Shown here in pieces: positions 54,468 through 63,693 of a DNA stretch of 64,000 nt. The stretch comes from Methylococcus sp. Mc7 (GTDB lineage: Bacteria > Pseudomonadota > Gammaproteobacteria > Methylococcales > Methylococcaceae): the NCBI RefSeq assembly GCF_019285515.1, contig NZ_CP079095.1, positions 434,001 to 498,000 on the forward strand, written 5' to 3'. Position 1 is the stretch's first letter, and every line of letters begins with the position of its first letter. The notes under the pieces are model-generated. The model did not search any database. It saw nothing but the letters and a program-made list of their open reading frames with translations, and was not told the DNA's origin. The translations under genes were made by a program, and so were the position numbers.

Positions 54468-54497
54468 AAAAAACGCCTCCGGGCGGAGGCGTTTTTC
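54468..54497 (-). terminator. Intrinsic terminator/attenuator between rpsB and tsf
   Basis: AAAACGCCTCC paired with GGAGGCGTTTT around a GGGC loop, with a T-run on the minus-strand transcript (A-run at 54467-54473). It would set the S2 to EF-Ts ratio. Confidence 0.88.
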
Positions 54498-54520
54498 ACG
54501 ACACTGCCGGGTGCGGGTTC

Positions 54521-55294
54521 TCAGCCTCCCAGGCTCTCGCCCGTGACCCCCTGTTCCGCTTCCGGCTCCATTTCCACGAATTCATCCGCCGCAGCGGTGC
54601 CGAAATCCACGCCGGACGCCTTGCCGCGCAGAATCGCCGTCGCGGCGCTCTGGGCATACAACTGGACCGCACGGATGGAGTCGTCGTTGCCCGGAATCAC
54701 ATAGTCGATCCCGAACGGGCTGTTGTTGGTATCCACCACGCCCACGACGGGGATGCCCAGCTTGCGCGCTTCGCTGACGGCGTTCTTCTCGTAACCCGTA
54801 TCGATGATGAACATCACGTCGGGAAGGCGGTCCATGTCGCCGATGCCGCCGACGTTGCAATCCAGCTTCTCCAGCTCGCGCATCATGCCGAGCGCTTCCT
54901 TCTTGCTGAAGCGGTTGAGACGGCCATCGTCGCGCATGGCCTGCAGATCCTTCATCCGGGCGATGGATGCCTTGATGGTCTTGAAATTGGTCAGCATGCC
55001 GCCCAGCCAGCGGTGATTGACGTAAGGCATGCCGCAGCGCCGGGCTTCTTCCTCGATGACCTTGCGCATGGTCTTCTTGGTGCCTACGAACAGAATCTTA
55101 CCGCGGTTGGCGGAGACCTGCTCCAGGTATTTCATGGCGTCGTTGAACAGGGGCAGCGTCTTTTCCAGATTGATGATGTGGATATTGCTGCGCGCGCCGA
55201 AGATGAAAGGGGCCATCTTCGGATTCCAGTAACGCGTCTGGTGCCCGAAATGAACGCCCGCTTCGAGCATCTGGCGCATGGTAACTGAGGTCAT
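54521..55294 (-). CDS. rpsB: Ribosomal protein S2
   Basis: Protein of the 30S subunit back side, needed for S1 binding. The 257-residue product has [20 protein letters not shown] and [11 protein letters not shown] as expected, with an acidic C-terminal tail. ATG 55294 follows CGGAGAAA. The leader upstream contains a long structured hairpin, probably for autoregulation. Confidence 0.98.
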   Translation of the reverse strand: MTSVTMRQMLEAGVHFGHQTRYWNPKMAPFIFGARSNIHIINLEKTLPLFNDAMKYLEQVSANRGKILFVGTKKTMRKVIEEEARRCGMPYVNHRWLGGMLTNFKTIKASIARMKDLQAMRDDGRLNRFSKKEALGMMRELEKLDCNVGGIGDMDRLPDVMFIIDTGYEKNAVSEARKLGIPVVGVVDTNNSPFGIDYVIPGNDDSIRAVQLYAQSAATAILRGKASGVDFGTAAADEFVEMEPEAEQGVTGESLGG

Positions 55295-55353
55295 CGATTT
55301 CTCCGTATAATGTCTTGCCGGGCTGGCAGACCCCGGCGGTAGGGTTGCGCCTC

Positions 55354-55416
55354 CACGCATCCCGGCCGGCGACCGCCCCTTATGGGACGGCACCCCACCG
55401 GCCGTGACGATGCGTG
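55354..55416 (-). promoter_or_regulatory. Structured rpsB leader hairpin (candidate S2 autoregulatory element)
   Basis: On the rpsB transcript three stacked stems can form: an 8-bp base stem (CACGCATC with GATGCGTG), a 7-bp middle stem (CGGCCGG with CCGGCCG), and an apical 7-bp hairpin (CCGUCCC with GGGGCGG) capped by an AUAA loop. It lies between the promoter and the start codon. In E. coli the rpsB leader is the target of S2 autogenous repression; by position this is a likely counterpart. Confidence 0.6.
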
Positions 55417-55444
55417 TGTGGTGTGTTGCCAAATAAAGCTGTGC

Positions 55445-55473
55445 TTTATACCATAGCGGCACCGTTTGGACAA
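55445..55473 (-). promoter_or_regulatory. Sigma-70 promoter of rpsB-tsf
   Basis: On the minus strand, TTGTCC (-35) is separated by 17 bases from TATAAA (-10). Transcription would begin near 55438, giving a leader of about 145 bases. Confidence 0.72.
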
Positions 55474-55527
55474 TCAGCCCTCCCTCCTTCCACGGACCGG
55501 GAGCCCTCCCGTTTCCGCCGTAATTTC

Positions 55528-56313
55528 ATGAGCATCAGCATCAAGAGCGCCGAGGAAGTCGAAGGCATGCGCGTTGCCTGCCGCCTCGCCGCAGAAGTCC
55601 TGGACATGATCGCGCCCTACGTCAAGGCCGGCATCACCACCGAAGAACTCGATCGGATCTGCCACGACTTCATCGTAAACGAGCAGCACGCCGTCCCTGC
55701 CCCGCTGAATTACAAAGGATTCCCGAAGTCCATCTGCACCTCGGTCAACCATGTCATCTGCCATGGCATTCCGGGCCCCAAGAAGCTGAAGAACGGCGAC
55801 ATCGTCAACGTCGACATCACGGTCATCAAGGACGGCTTCCACGGCGACACCAGCAAGATGTTCCTGGTCGGTCAGGTCAAGCCCTATGCCCGGCAACTGG
55901 TCGAGGTCACCCGGGAGGCCATGTACCTGGGCATACGCGAAGTGCGGCCCGGTGCCGCCTTGAACCGGATCGGCGCCGCCATCGAGCGGCATGCCAGCCA
56001 ACACAATTATTCCGTGGTGAGGGAATTCTGCGGCCACGGCATCGGCCGGGAATTCCACGAGGAACCGCAAGTGCTCCACTATTTCGAACCGAAACTGGAC
56101 ATCCGGCTGGAAGCGGGAATGATCTTCACCATCGAGCCGATGATCAACCAGGGCAAACGGCACGTGCAGATGCTCTCCGATGGCTGGACCGCCGTCACCA
56201 AGGATCACAAACTCTCGGCGCAATGGGAGCACACCGTGCTGGTGACGCCGACGGGCTACGAAGTGCTGACGCTGCGGCAAGAGGAAGATTTTGGGCGAAC
56301 CGAACTCGGATAA
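55528..56313 (+). CDS. map: Methionine aminopeptidase, type I
   Basis: Removes the initiator methionine from new proteins. The 261-residue product has metal ligands in VNVDITV and DGFHGDTSKMF, the His in FCGHGIGREFHEEP, and Glu residues in FTIEPMIN and WEHTVLV. ATG 55528 gives a standard start. Its 3' end overlaps glnD by 23 bases. Divergent from rpsB, as in E. coli. Confidence 0.97.
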   Translation: MSISIKSAEEVEGMRVACRLAAEVLDMIAPYVKAGITTEELDRICHDFIVNEQHAVPAPLNYKGFPKSICTSVNHVICHGIPGPKKLKNGDIVNVDITVIKDGFHGDTSKMFLVGQVKPYARQLVEVTREAMYLGIREVRPGAALNRIGAAIERHASQHNYSVVREFCGHGIGREFHEEPQVLHYFEPKLDIRLEAGMIFTIEPMINQGKRHVQMLSDGWTAVTKDHKLSAQWEHTVLVTPTGYEVLTLRQEEDFGRTELG

Positions 56314-58924
56314 ACCGCACGACCTTCATCCGTCCGACCGGATCGGGGCCTGCAAGGCGCAGATCCAGCACAACGCCGCCGAGCTGGCCGGGCGGTTCCG
56401 GTCCGGCACCCCCGTCGCCGAGCTGATCCGCGAGCGCACCGTTTTCATCGACCATCTGCTCGCCGAGGCATGGAACCAGCGCCTCGGGCGGGACGCCACC
56501 GACGTCGCACTGGTGGCCGTGGGTGGCTACGGACGCGGCGAACTGCTGCTGCATTCCGACATCGACCTGCTGGTGCTTCTCGACGATGCCGCACAGTCAT
56601 CGCGCCAACAGGATCTGTCCGATTTCCTGCGCTTTCTTTGGGACATCGGCCTGAAGCCGGGCCACAGCGTAAGGTCGCCGGCCGAATGCGCGGAAGAGGC
56701 GCGCGCCGACCAGACCGTCATCACCAACCTCCTGGAGTCCCGAGTGCTGGCCGGCTCGGCAGCGCTGTGGGACGCGGTGAGGAGCGAAATCGCCCCGGAA
56801 CGCATGTGGTCTTCCGCCACGTTCTTCGAGGCGAAGATGGCCGAGCAGCGGGTGCGCTACGCCAAGTACCACAACACGGCCTACAACCTCGAACCCAACG
56901 TCAAGGAAGGCCCGGGCGGCCTGCGCGACATCCAGCTCATCGGCTGGATCATCCGCCGCCACAGCGACGCGCGGGGACTGCAGGACCTGGTCGCATACGG
57001 CTGGCTGACCGACGCCGAATACCGGGAGCTGAAGGAGGCCCAGGAATTCCTCTGGCGAATCCGCTTCGCCTTGCACGCCCTCACCGGCCGTTGCGAAGAC
57101 CGGCTGCTGTTCGATTACCAGCGCGAACTCGCCGGGCTTTTCGGCTACCGGGGCGAAACCAGCAATGAGGTCGTCGAAGGGTTCATGCAGGACTACTTCC
57201 GCACCGTCACCGGGGTGGAGCGCCTGAACGAGCTGCTGCTACAACTGTTCAACGAGGCCGTGCTGCACCGCGAGGAAGAGTTCTCGCCCACCCCCGTCAA
57301 CGACCATTTCCAGGCGGTCAACGATTACCTGGAAGCCGTGCATCCCGAGGTTTTCCGCGAGCACCCCCTCGCCTTGCTGGAAGTGTTCCTGATCCTGCAG
57401 AAAAACAGCACGCTGGAAGGGGTCCGCGCCGCCACCATCCGTCTCATCCGCCAGCACATCCATCTGATCGACGACACCTTCCGCAACGATCCGGAAGCCT
57501 GCCGGCTGTTCATGGCCATTCTGCGCCAGCCGGGCGGCATCACCCACCAGCTGCGGCGGATGAACCGTTACGGGGTGCTCGCCGCCTACCTGCCCGAATT
57601 CGGCCGGGTCGTCGGCCGCATGCAGTACGACCTGTTCCATGTCTACACGGTGGACGAGCACACGCTGTTCGTGGTCCGCAACCTGCGGCGTTTCGCCCTG
57701 GAGGCGTTCCAGCACGAAAATCCGCTGTGCTATGAACTGTTCCAGCTCATCGAAAAACCCGAGCTGCTCTATATCGCCGCGCTGATGCACGACATCGCCA
57801 AAGGCTCGGGCGGCGACCATTCGGAAGTGGGCGAAAAGATCGCCGAGGAATTCTGCCGGCGCCACCAGATCGGGCCACGAGAAACCCAGTTGGTGAAATG
57901 GCTGGTGCGGCACCATCTGGTGATGTCGATGACGGCACAGCGCAAAGACCTGAGCGACCCGGAAGTCATCCACGAATTCGCCCGGATCGTGCGCAACCAG
58001 AACACGCTGAACCATCTCTATCTGCTCACCGTCGCCGACATACGCGCCACCAATCCATCCCTCTGGAACTCCTGGAAAGGCGCCCTGCTGCAGGATCTCT
58101 ACACCAGCACCAGTTGGACCTTGCGGCGCGGACTGGACACGCCCCCGGACTACGCCGAACAGATCTCCGCCGCCAAGGACGAGGCGCGGGCGCTCCTGCA
58201 ACGCTTCGGCCTGGCCGAGGACGCCATCACCGCGGTATGGGAGAACATCGGCGACGATTATTTCCTGCGCTTCCGGCCCGAGGAAATCGCCTGGCACACC
58301 ACCGCCATCGCCGCCTGCCGGCCGGAGCATCTGCCCCTGGTCCTGCTGCGTCCGGAAAGCCTGCGCGGCAGTGCCGAAGTGTTCATTTACGACCGCAACC
58401 GCGACTTCCTGTTCGCCCAGAGCACCGCCGTGCTCGACCAGCTCGGGCTCACCGTGCTGGATGCCAAGATCATCGCCTCGCGCCAGGGGTTCGCGCTGCT
58501 CAGCTTCAATGTGCTGGAACAGTCCGGCACCGCGCCGGAGGGGCTGTTCCGCCTGGTGCAGATCTGCGACCGGCTGAAGGAAGTGCTGAGCGGCGGCAGC
58601 GCTCCGCCGCCTCCGGTCAACCGCCTGGCCGCCCGCCAGATCCGGCACTTCACCGTGCCGACCAAGGTATTCTTCCACGATGACCCGCAGAACCGGTTCA
58701 GTGTCCTCGAACTGATCGCCACCGACCGCCCCGGCCTGCTGTCCAAGGTCGGCCAGGCTTTCATGCAGACGGGCATACGCCTGCACAATGCTAAAATTTC
58801 CACCATCGGCAGCCGCGCCGAAGACATTTTCTTCATCACCGACCGGGAAGACCGGCCGCTGAGCGATGAAGCGGACCGGTCGGCCCTGCGGCAGGCGCTG
58901 ATAGAATTCGTGGGCGACCACTGA
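56291..58924 (+). CDS. glnD: PII uridylyltransferase/uridylyl-removing enzyme
   Basis: Primary nitrogen sensor: adds UMP to PII proteins when glutamine is low and removes it when high, thereby setting NtrB/NtrC and glutamine synthetase activity. The 877-residue protein has the nucleotidyltransferase motif GGYGRGELLLHSDIDLL near residue 80, an HD hydrolase domain (ALMHDIAKGSGGDHSEVG) and two C-terminal ACT domains that bind glutamine. The start is TTG 56291 behind GAGGA. It bears on the nitrate genes in this window because their promoters look sigma-54-dependent, which implies NtrC control. Confidence 0.96.
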   Translation: MGEPNSDKPHDLHPSDRIGACKAQIQHNAAELAGRFRSGTPVAELIRERTVFIDHLLAEAWNQRLGRDATDVALVAVGGYGRGELLLHSDIDLLVLLDDAAQSSRQQDLSDFLRFLWDIGLKPGHSVRSPAECAEEARADQTVITNLLESRVLAGSAALWDAVRSEIAPERMWSSATFFEAKMAEQRVRYAKYHNTAYNLEPNVKEGPGGLRDIQLIGWIIRRHSDARGLQDLVAYGWLTDAEYRELKEAQEFLWRIRFALHALTGRCEDRLLFDYQRELAGLFGYRGETSNEVVEGFMQDYFRTVTGVERLNELLLQLFNEAVLHREEEFSPTPVNDHFQAVNDYLEAVHPEVFREHPLALLEVFLILQKNSTLEGVRAATIRLIRQHIHLIDDTFRNDPEACRLFMAILRQPGGITHQLRRMNRYGVLAAYLPEFGRVVGRMQYDLFHVYTVDEHTLFVVRNLRRFALEAFQHENPLCYELFQLIEKPELLYIAALMHDIAKGSGGDHSEVGEKIAEEFCRRHQIGPRETQLVKWLVRHHLVMSMTAQRKDLSDPEVIHEFARIVRNQNTLNHLYLLTVADIRATNPSLWNSWKGALLQDLYTSTSWTLRRGLDTPPDYAEQISAAKDEARALLQRFGLAEDAITAVWENIGDDYFLRFRPEEIAWHTTAIAACRPEHLPLVLLRPESLRGSAEVFIYDRNRDFLFAQSTAVLDQLGLTVLDAKIIASRQGFALLSFNVLEQSGTAPEGLFRLVQICDRLKEVLSGGSAPPPPVNRLAARQIRHFTVPTKVFFHDDPQNRFSVLELIATDRPGLLSKVGQAFMQTGIRLHNAKISTIGSRAEDIFFITDREDRPLSDEADRSALRQALIEFVGDH

Positions 58925-58966
58925 CCGCGGCAGTACGCTGCCGGCACGACAAGCAGGAGAATCCGC

Positions 58967-59290
58967 ATGGCAATCGCAATACCGGAGGTAGACAGCTGGT
59001 ACGAAGAAGGGGAAACCGGCAGGCAATTCCGGGTCGTGGCCCTGGACGACGCGAGCGACACCATCGAGATACAGTACCTCGAGGGAGAATTGAGCGAACT
59101 GGACCGGAACTCGTGGGACCAGGCCGCGATCGTCGAGATCGAAGCCCCGGAAGACTGGAGCGCGCCTTTCGACGACGTGGAAACAGACGATCTGGGCTAC
59201 AGCGACCCCGATCTGCACCTCCCCGACACGGACGCTCTGACGCTGGACGACGTGCTGGAGGACGAGGACAAGGACAAGGAGCCGTACTGA
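58967..59290 (+). CDS. Small acidic protein (DUF6763-like)
   Basis: A 107-residue, strongly acidic protein with the conserved-looking start IPEVDSWYEEGETGRQFRVVAL and an Asp/Glu-rich C-terminal half. I recognise the general pattern from short conserved gammaproteobacterial proteins of unknown function. It follows glnD by 42 bases on the same strand and may be cotranscribed. Confidence 0.75.
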   Translation: MAIAIPEVDSWYEEGETGRQFRVVALDDASDTIEIQYLEGELSELDRNSWDQAAIVEIEAPEDWSAPFDDVETDDLGYSDPDLHLPDTDALTLDDVLEDEDKDKEPY

Positions 59291-59298
59291 GGGAGCGG

Positions 59299-60399
59299 CT
59301 AGCCGGGAAACGGACGATAGCGTTCCAGCAGTCCGAGGTCTTCCGCCGCCGCCCGGCAGGTGATACAGCCGTCGTAGGTGTTCACGGCCTTGGCCAGTCC
59401 CGGATCGGCCCGCAGGCAGGCTTCGCCTTCATCGGCCAGGCGCAGCAGATAAGGCAGGGTCGCGTCGGTCAGCGCCAGGGTCGAAGTGCGCGGGTAGGCG
59501 CCCGGCATGTTGGTCACGCAATAGTGGATCACACCGTGCTCCACGTAGACCGGATGGGAATGCGAGGTCGGCCTGGACGTCTCCACGCAGCCGCCCTGAT
59601 CGATGCTGACGTCGACGATCACCGATCCCATCGGCATCGACCTCACCATGGCGTCGGTCACGATGTAATCGGCACGGGCACCCGGCTGCAGCACCGCCCC
59701 CACCACCAGATCGGCATCGCGCAAGGTCTCCGCCAGGCGCGCGCCGTCCGAGAGGAAGAACTCCAGCCCCGGAGCCCGCCGGCACAGGGCCTCGCCCTTC
59801 TCCGGCACCAGCCCCATGACCTGGACGTTGGCGCCCATGCCCCAGGCGGTGAGGGCGGCATGCGAGCCGACCACGCCATCGCCGATCACCACGACCTTGC
59901 CGTGGCGCACACCCATGACCTCGCCGAGTTGCACTCCCCTGCCGCCGTTGAAGCGCGCCAGATAATAAGCGCCGACCTGAGCGGCCATGTTGCCCGCCAC
60001 CGCGCTCATCGGCGCGAGCAGCGGCAGACGCCCCTGCGCGTCCTCCAGCGTCTCGTAAGCCACCGCCGTGGTGCCGCCGTCCAGCAACGCCCGGGTCAGG
60101 CCGGGATCGACGCCGGCCAGGTGGAAGAAGGTGAATACCGTCTGCCGCTTGAGGTAAGGGTATTCCGACGGCACCGGCTCTTTCACCTTGACCACGAGTT
60201 CGGCGGCCCAGGCACCGGCCGCGTCCGCCAGCCGCGCTCCCGCCGCCAGATATTCCTCGTCGGCAAACCCCGACCCGAGGCCGGCCGAGGCTTCGACGAG
60301 CACTTCGTGTCCGGCCCGCACCAGGGCCGCAACCCCTTGCGGGGTGACGGCCACACGGTTTTCCAGGTCCTTGATTTCCTTGGGTACGCCGATTTTCAT
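59299..60399 (-). CDS. ald: Alanine dehydrogenase
   Basis: Reversible NAD-dependent deamination of alanine to pyruvate and ammonium. The 366-residue protein has MKIGVPKEIKDLENRVAVTP, the catalytic His in FTFFHLAG, and the NAD fold VVVIGDGVVGSHAA (usually GGGVVG). In methanotrophs alanine dehydrogenase is a known ammonium assimilation enzyme. The ATG at 60399 overlaps the stop of the upstream gene. Confidence 0.94.
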   Translation of the reverse strand: MKIGVPKEIKDLENRVAVTPQGVAALVRAGHEVLVEASAGLGSGFADEEYLAAGARLADAAGAWAAELVVKVKEPVPSEYPYLKRQTVFTFFHLAGVDPGLTRALLDGGTTAVAYETLEDAQGRLPLLAPMSAVAGNMAAQVGAYYLARFNGGRGVQLGEVMGVRHGKVVVIGDGVVGSHAALTAWGMGANVQVMGLVPEKGEALCRRAPGLEFFLSDGARLAETLRDADLVVGAVLQPGARADYIVTDAMVRSMPMGSVIVDVSIDQGGCVETSRPTSHSHPVYVEHGVIHYCVTNMPGAYPRTSTLALTDATLPYLLRLADEGEACLRADPGLAKAVNTYDGCITCRAAAEDLGLLERYRPFPG

Positions 60400-60827
60400 G
60401 AGAAAATGTAACTGCGGATTTCCTGTTCGGTTTTCTGAACCAGATTCTTGTCCAGGGTCTTGCTGACCAGCTTGGCGGTGGGACCGCTCAAAGCCTGGCG
60501 CAACATTCCGAGAAACTCGGGCCCCGCGATCAGGATGAGCGAGAGGCAATCGCCATTGACCCGCGCCTGCTCGAGGCGCTCGGCCACCCGCTTGGCGAAA
60601 ACCTGCGCCTCATGCTGCTTGGCATCCTGCGGCTTCTCGTAGTCGTGGCGCCCCTCGGTCGAGCTGTTCAGCATCCGGCCCGGGCGGTCCGAGGTCAGAT
60701 CCTGCTCTTTGGCTCGACCCTCCGCATGCACCAGATCGTCGATTTCCTTGAGCGGATTCAGTCGATTGTCGATGGCGAAGATTCGCGCACGGCTGCTCTC
60801 TGCGGCAACCACCCATGTTTTGAACAT
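60396..60827 (-). CDS. Host attachment protein family
   Basis: A 143-residue product of the family named for attachment to host cells (first noted in Agrobacterium), now thought to be an eRF1-like or archaeal-release-factor-like fold of unknown role. Family features: WVVAAESSRARIF at the start and HEAQVFAKRVAERLEQAR in the middle. ATG 60827 follows GGAGG. It overlaps ald by four bases. Confidence 0.82.
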   Translation of the reverse strand: MFKTWVVAAESSRARIFAIDNRLNPLKEIDDLVHAEGRAKEQDLTSDRPGRMLNSSTEGRHDYEKPQDAKQHEAQVFAKRVAERLEQARVNGDCLSLILIAGPEFLGMLRQALSGPTAKLVSKTLDKNLVQKTEQEIRSYIFS

Positions 60828-60952
60828 AGTGTCCTCCATGTTCCGATGGTGAATAAAGGGTGCAATCGCAAACGGATTGTTTCCGGCCTCGGCCGGATCC
60901 GCTTGACTTCATTCTGCCACAATTGAGCCGGCTTGGATCGCCCGGCGACCCG

Positions 60953-61981
60953 CTAAAGCATGGCCGAGGCGGCATGCGCCGCCCCCAGCAGGGCGGGCTG
61001 GGGATGAACGGCCACCCGCACCGGCAGCCCCCCCAGCAGGGAGGAAAGCCTTCCCTTTGCCGTGAAGCCGGCCATGAATTTCCCGGTTTGCAGGACGGGG
61101 AGGATTTTCGGCGCGATGCCCCCGCCGACGATCACGCCGCCGAGCGCGAGCGATTTGAGGACCAAATTCCCGGCCTCCGCCCCGTAGATCGCCGCGAACA
61201 GATCGAGCACCGCGGTGCAAAGGGCGTCATGCCGTTCCAAGGCCCACTTGGCGATGATCGGCGCACGGTCGGGGGCGCCGGCCAGCGCCGCATGCAGCGC
61301 CTCGCTTTCCGGGGCCACGCCGGCGTGGCGCAGGTAGTCGTAGAGATTGGCCAGCCCCGAGCCGGACAGTATCCGCTCATAGCTGACGTGCCCGCAGAAG
61401 CGGTCCCGCAGAAAGGTGAGCAGCCCTTCTTCCAGGGGGCCGTTGGGGGCGAAGTCGCTGTGCCCGCCTTCGGTCGGCAGGGCGTGGTAGCGCTCGCCGT
61501 CCCAGTACAGAATGGCCTCGCCCAGCCCCGTCCCGGCGGCGATCACCGCGATGTTGCCCGGCCGCGGCCGGACGGCATGGGGGTTCAGTTCCACCCAGTC
61601 GTCCTCGCCCAGCCGGTAGGCCATGCCCAGTGCCATGGCCTGGACGTCGTTCAGCAGGCGCACAGCGCTCACACCCGTTGCCTCCGCCAGTTCCCGCTCG
61701 GACAGGACCCATGGCAGATTGGTGATTTCGCAACGGCCTTCGCTCACCGGTCCCGGCACGCCGAAACAGGCGACTTCGGGCATCCCTGCCCCCTGTCCCC
61801 GCAGGAACTCCGCCACGACCGCCTCCAGCGAGGCGTAGTCCGCGCTCGCGAAAATCGCCTCGCTCAGGCAGACCAGCCTGTCGCCCCAGCAGTCGAACAG
61901 CCCGAGGACCGTCTTGGTGGCGCCGATGTCTCCCGCCAGCAGCACACTCTTCGCCCCGCTCAACGGATCAGTCCCCCGCAT
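60953..61981 (-). CDS. glk: Glucokinase
   Basis: ATP-dependent phosphorylation of glucose. The 342-residue protein is of the E. coli Glk type: LLAGDIGATKTVLGLF (phosphate loop), FGVPGPVSEGRCEITNLPW, LLNDVQAMALG with the catalytic Asp, GTGLGEA and EGGHSDFAP. Together with the pgm gene at the window start it points to sugar or glycogen metabolism in a supposed methanotroph. The start overlaps the DUF411 gene by 14 bases. Confidence 0.93.
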   Translation of the reverse strand: MRGTDPLSGAKSVLLAGDIGATKTVLGLFDCWGDRLVCLSEAIFASADYASLEAVVAEFLRGQGAGMPEVACFGVPGPVSEGRCEITNLPWVLSERELAEATGVSAVRLLNDVQAMALGMAYRLGEDDWVELNPHAVRPRPGNIAVIAAGTGLGEAILYWDGERYHALPTEGGHSDFAPNGPLEEGLLTFLRDRFCGHVSYERILSGSGLANLYDYLRHAGVAPESEALHAALAGAPDRAPIIAKWALERHDALCTAVLDLFAAIYGAEAGNLVLKSLALGGVIVGGGIAPKILPVLQTGKFMAGFTAKGRLSSLLGGLPVRVAVHPQPALLGAAHAASAML

Positions 61982-62420
61982 AGTCGTGCACGGACTGGAC
62001 GCTGCCGCCCGGCCCGAAACCGACGACGCTGTAGGCGTCCTTCCGCCCGCCCGCTTCCATCCCCGGCGTACCGACCGGCATCCCGGGCACGCTCAGGCCC
62101 AGGAGCGGCGCTTTGGCGTCCAGCAGCTTGCGGATGTCCGCCGCCGGCACATGGCCCTCGATGCGGTAGCCGCCGATCACCGCGGTATGGCAGGACGCCA
62201 GATTCTCCGGTACGCCCAGTTCGCGCTTTACCGCCGCCATGTCGTCCTTGACGATGTCCTTGACGGCGAAACCGTTCGCCTGGATGTGTTCCACCCACTT
62301 CTTGCAGCAGCCGCAGGTCGGGCTGCGGTATACCGTCGCCTCCACGGGCGCGGGCTTTTCCTTGGCGGACAAAGGAAGGGCGGCGCACAGTGCCAGCCCC
62401 AAAAGTATCGTTCTGCGCAT
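61968..62420 (-). CDS. DUF411 metal-binding periplasmic protein
   Basis: A 150-residue exported protein (signal peptide MRRTILLGLALCAALPLSA). The mature domain has the family motif SPTCGCCKKWVEH near residue 37 and later ASCHTAVIGGYRIEGHVP, and a C-terminal YSVVGF. DUF411 proteins are tied to copper or other soft-metal handling and are often near copper-resistance genes. The CGCC-C-H set suggests Cu(I) binding. It precedes glk with an overlap. Confidence 0.88.
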   Translation of the reverse strand: MRRTILLGLALCAALPLSAKEKPAPVEATVYRSPTCGCCKKWVEHIQANGFAVKDIVKDDMAAVKRELGVPENLASCHTAVIGGYRIEGHVPAADIRKLLDAKAPLLGLSVPGMPVGTPGMEAGGRKDAYSVVGFGPGGSVQSVHDYAGD

Positions 62421-62446
62421 ATGGGCCTCGGTGCTTGGTTTGTGGA

Positions 62447-62866
62447 TCAGTCGCCGTGCAAGGTGGCGACGAGGGAGCGGGCTCCGCCGTGCGTCCGGTG
62501 CTCGCCCAGATAGATTCCCTGCCAGGTCCCCAAGGCCAGCCGGCCCTGCCGCACGGGAACGGTCACGCTGTTGCCGACCAGGGTGGCCTTGATGTGGGCC
62601 GGCATGTCGTCATCCCCTTCCAGGGTGTGGCGGTAATAAGGGGCCCGCTCCGGCACCTGCGCCAGCAGATAGGATTCGAGATCGCGGCGCACGTCGGCGT
62701 CGGCGTTTTCGTTGATGGTCAGGGAAGCGGAGGTGTGCTGGATGAAGAAATGGGCAAGACCCTGGCGAAACCGCTCGAGCTCGGGCAAGTTCGCCGTGAT
62801 TTCCGCAGTGATCAGATGGAATCCCCGCGAGCGAGGCTTGAGAACGATCGTCTTCTGAAACCACAT
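62447..62866 (-). CDS. YjbQ/UPF0047 family protein
   Basis: A 139-residue member of the UPF0047 family with the invariant pattern FFIQHTSASLTINENAD (metal-binding His), HTLEGDDDMPAHIKATL and GTWQGIYLGEHR. Members show weak thiamine phosphate synthase activity when assayed; their real role is unknown. It is separate from the DUF411 gene by 26 bases on the same strand. Confidence 0.93.
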   Translation of the reverse strand: MWFQKTIVLKPRSRGFHLITAEITANLPELERFRQGLAHFFIQHTSASLTINENADADVRRDLESYLLAQVPERAPYYRHTLEGDDDMPAHIKATLVGNSVTVPVRQGRLALGTWQGIYLGEHRTHGGARSLVATLHGD

Positions 62867-62925
62867 GAATGCGACACTGCCGCCCTACACCCGGCGTAAT
62901 CTACCACAGGCCGGCCGGAAGCGGG

Positions 62926-63552
62926 TCAGGTGTCGCGCTGGCCGTGGACGGTCAGCAGCAAACGCCGGGGCATTTGACCCAGTCCGCGGGGGAAATCCAA
63001 CACCTGCCTCGCTTTCGGGGTGGTGATGGCGACGGCATAGGGCGGCACCAGATCGGGGGACGCCGCGACGCGATACATGCCGTCGGAAGCTTCCGTTTCC
63101 CCCTCTCCCCGCGCCATATCGAAGCGCCGCGATTTGAGGGCGCCTCCATAAAGGCAAGCCAGTTGCAGCCCACCGGTTTCCTCTTCGACGGCACCGGCGT
63201 CCAGGATGCGGAGCCGCAACACCGCATATTCGGTCCGGTGCCAGTCGCACCAGCGGCAGGTCAGCTGGGTGACGTCCCACACCCAAGCCCGGTAGCCCGG
63301 AATGTCCCGGGCCCAGGAAAGCAGAGAGCGGAAGTCGAAGTTTTCGAAATCGATGCCGCGCGTCACATCGAGCCGCACCATCTGCCGCAGCAAGGTATCG
63401 ACGAAACCGCCCAGGGCCGCGTCGGGCTCGCGGTGGCAGACCCGCAGGTCCACGCCCGGCTTGCTCTCGCGGAACAGCTCATCCGCGTCCTCGGCTATTG
63501 CAGCCACCAGATCCGCCTCACCCTGTGCGATGACTCTCGCCAATGCCGCCAT
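62926..63552 (-). CDS. Protein of unknown function
   Basis: A 208-residue soluble protein that I cannot assign. It begins MAALARVIAQGEADLVAAIA after a good GGAGG site. A Cys/Trp-rich segment near residues 90-105 (VWDVTQLTCRWCDWHRTEY) contains a CRWC pair that could bind metal or redox cofactors. The C-terminus ends in basic residues. It is flanked by the yjbQ-like gene and the YbaY-like gene, all on the minus strand. Confidence 0.7.
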   Translation of the reverse strand: MAALARVIAQGEADLVAAIAEDADELFRESKPGVDLRVCHREPDAALGGFVDTLLRQMVRLDVTRGIDFENFDFRSLLSWARDIPGYRAWVWDVTQLTCRWCDWHRTEYAVLRLRILDAGAVEEETGGLQLACLYGGALKSRRFDMARGEGETEASDGMYRVAASPDLVPPYAVAITTPKARQVLDFPRGLGQMPRRLLLTVHGQRDT

Positions 63553-63693
63553 GTCTTGCCTCCATCGAACTGGAACCGCTCGAGCGCGTATCGTTTCCCA
63601 AGCAAGGTTCGCTCCAACCTGGAAGCAAGCATAGCCGGAGAATATGACAACTTGTATTCCTCAACGGCGAAACGGCGTGTTTCGGAACCTCCC

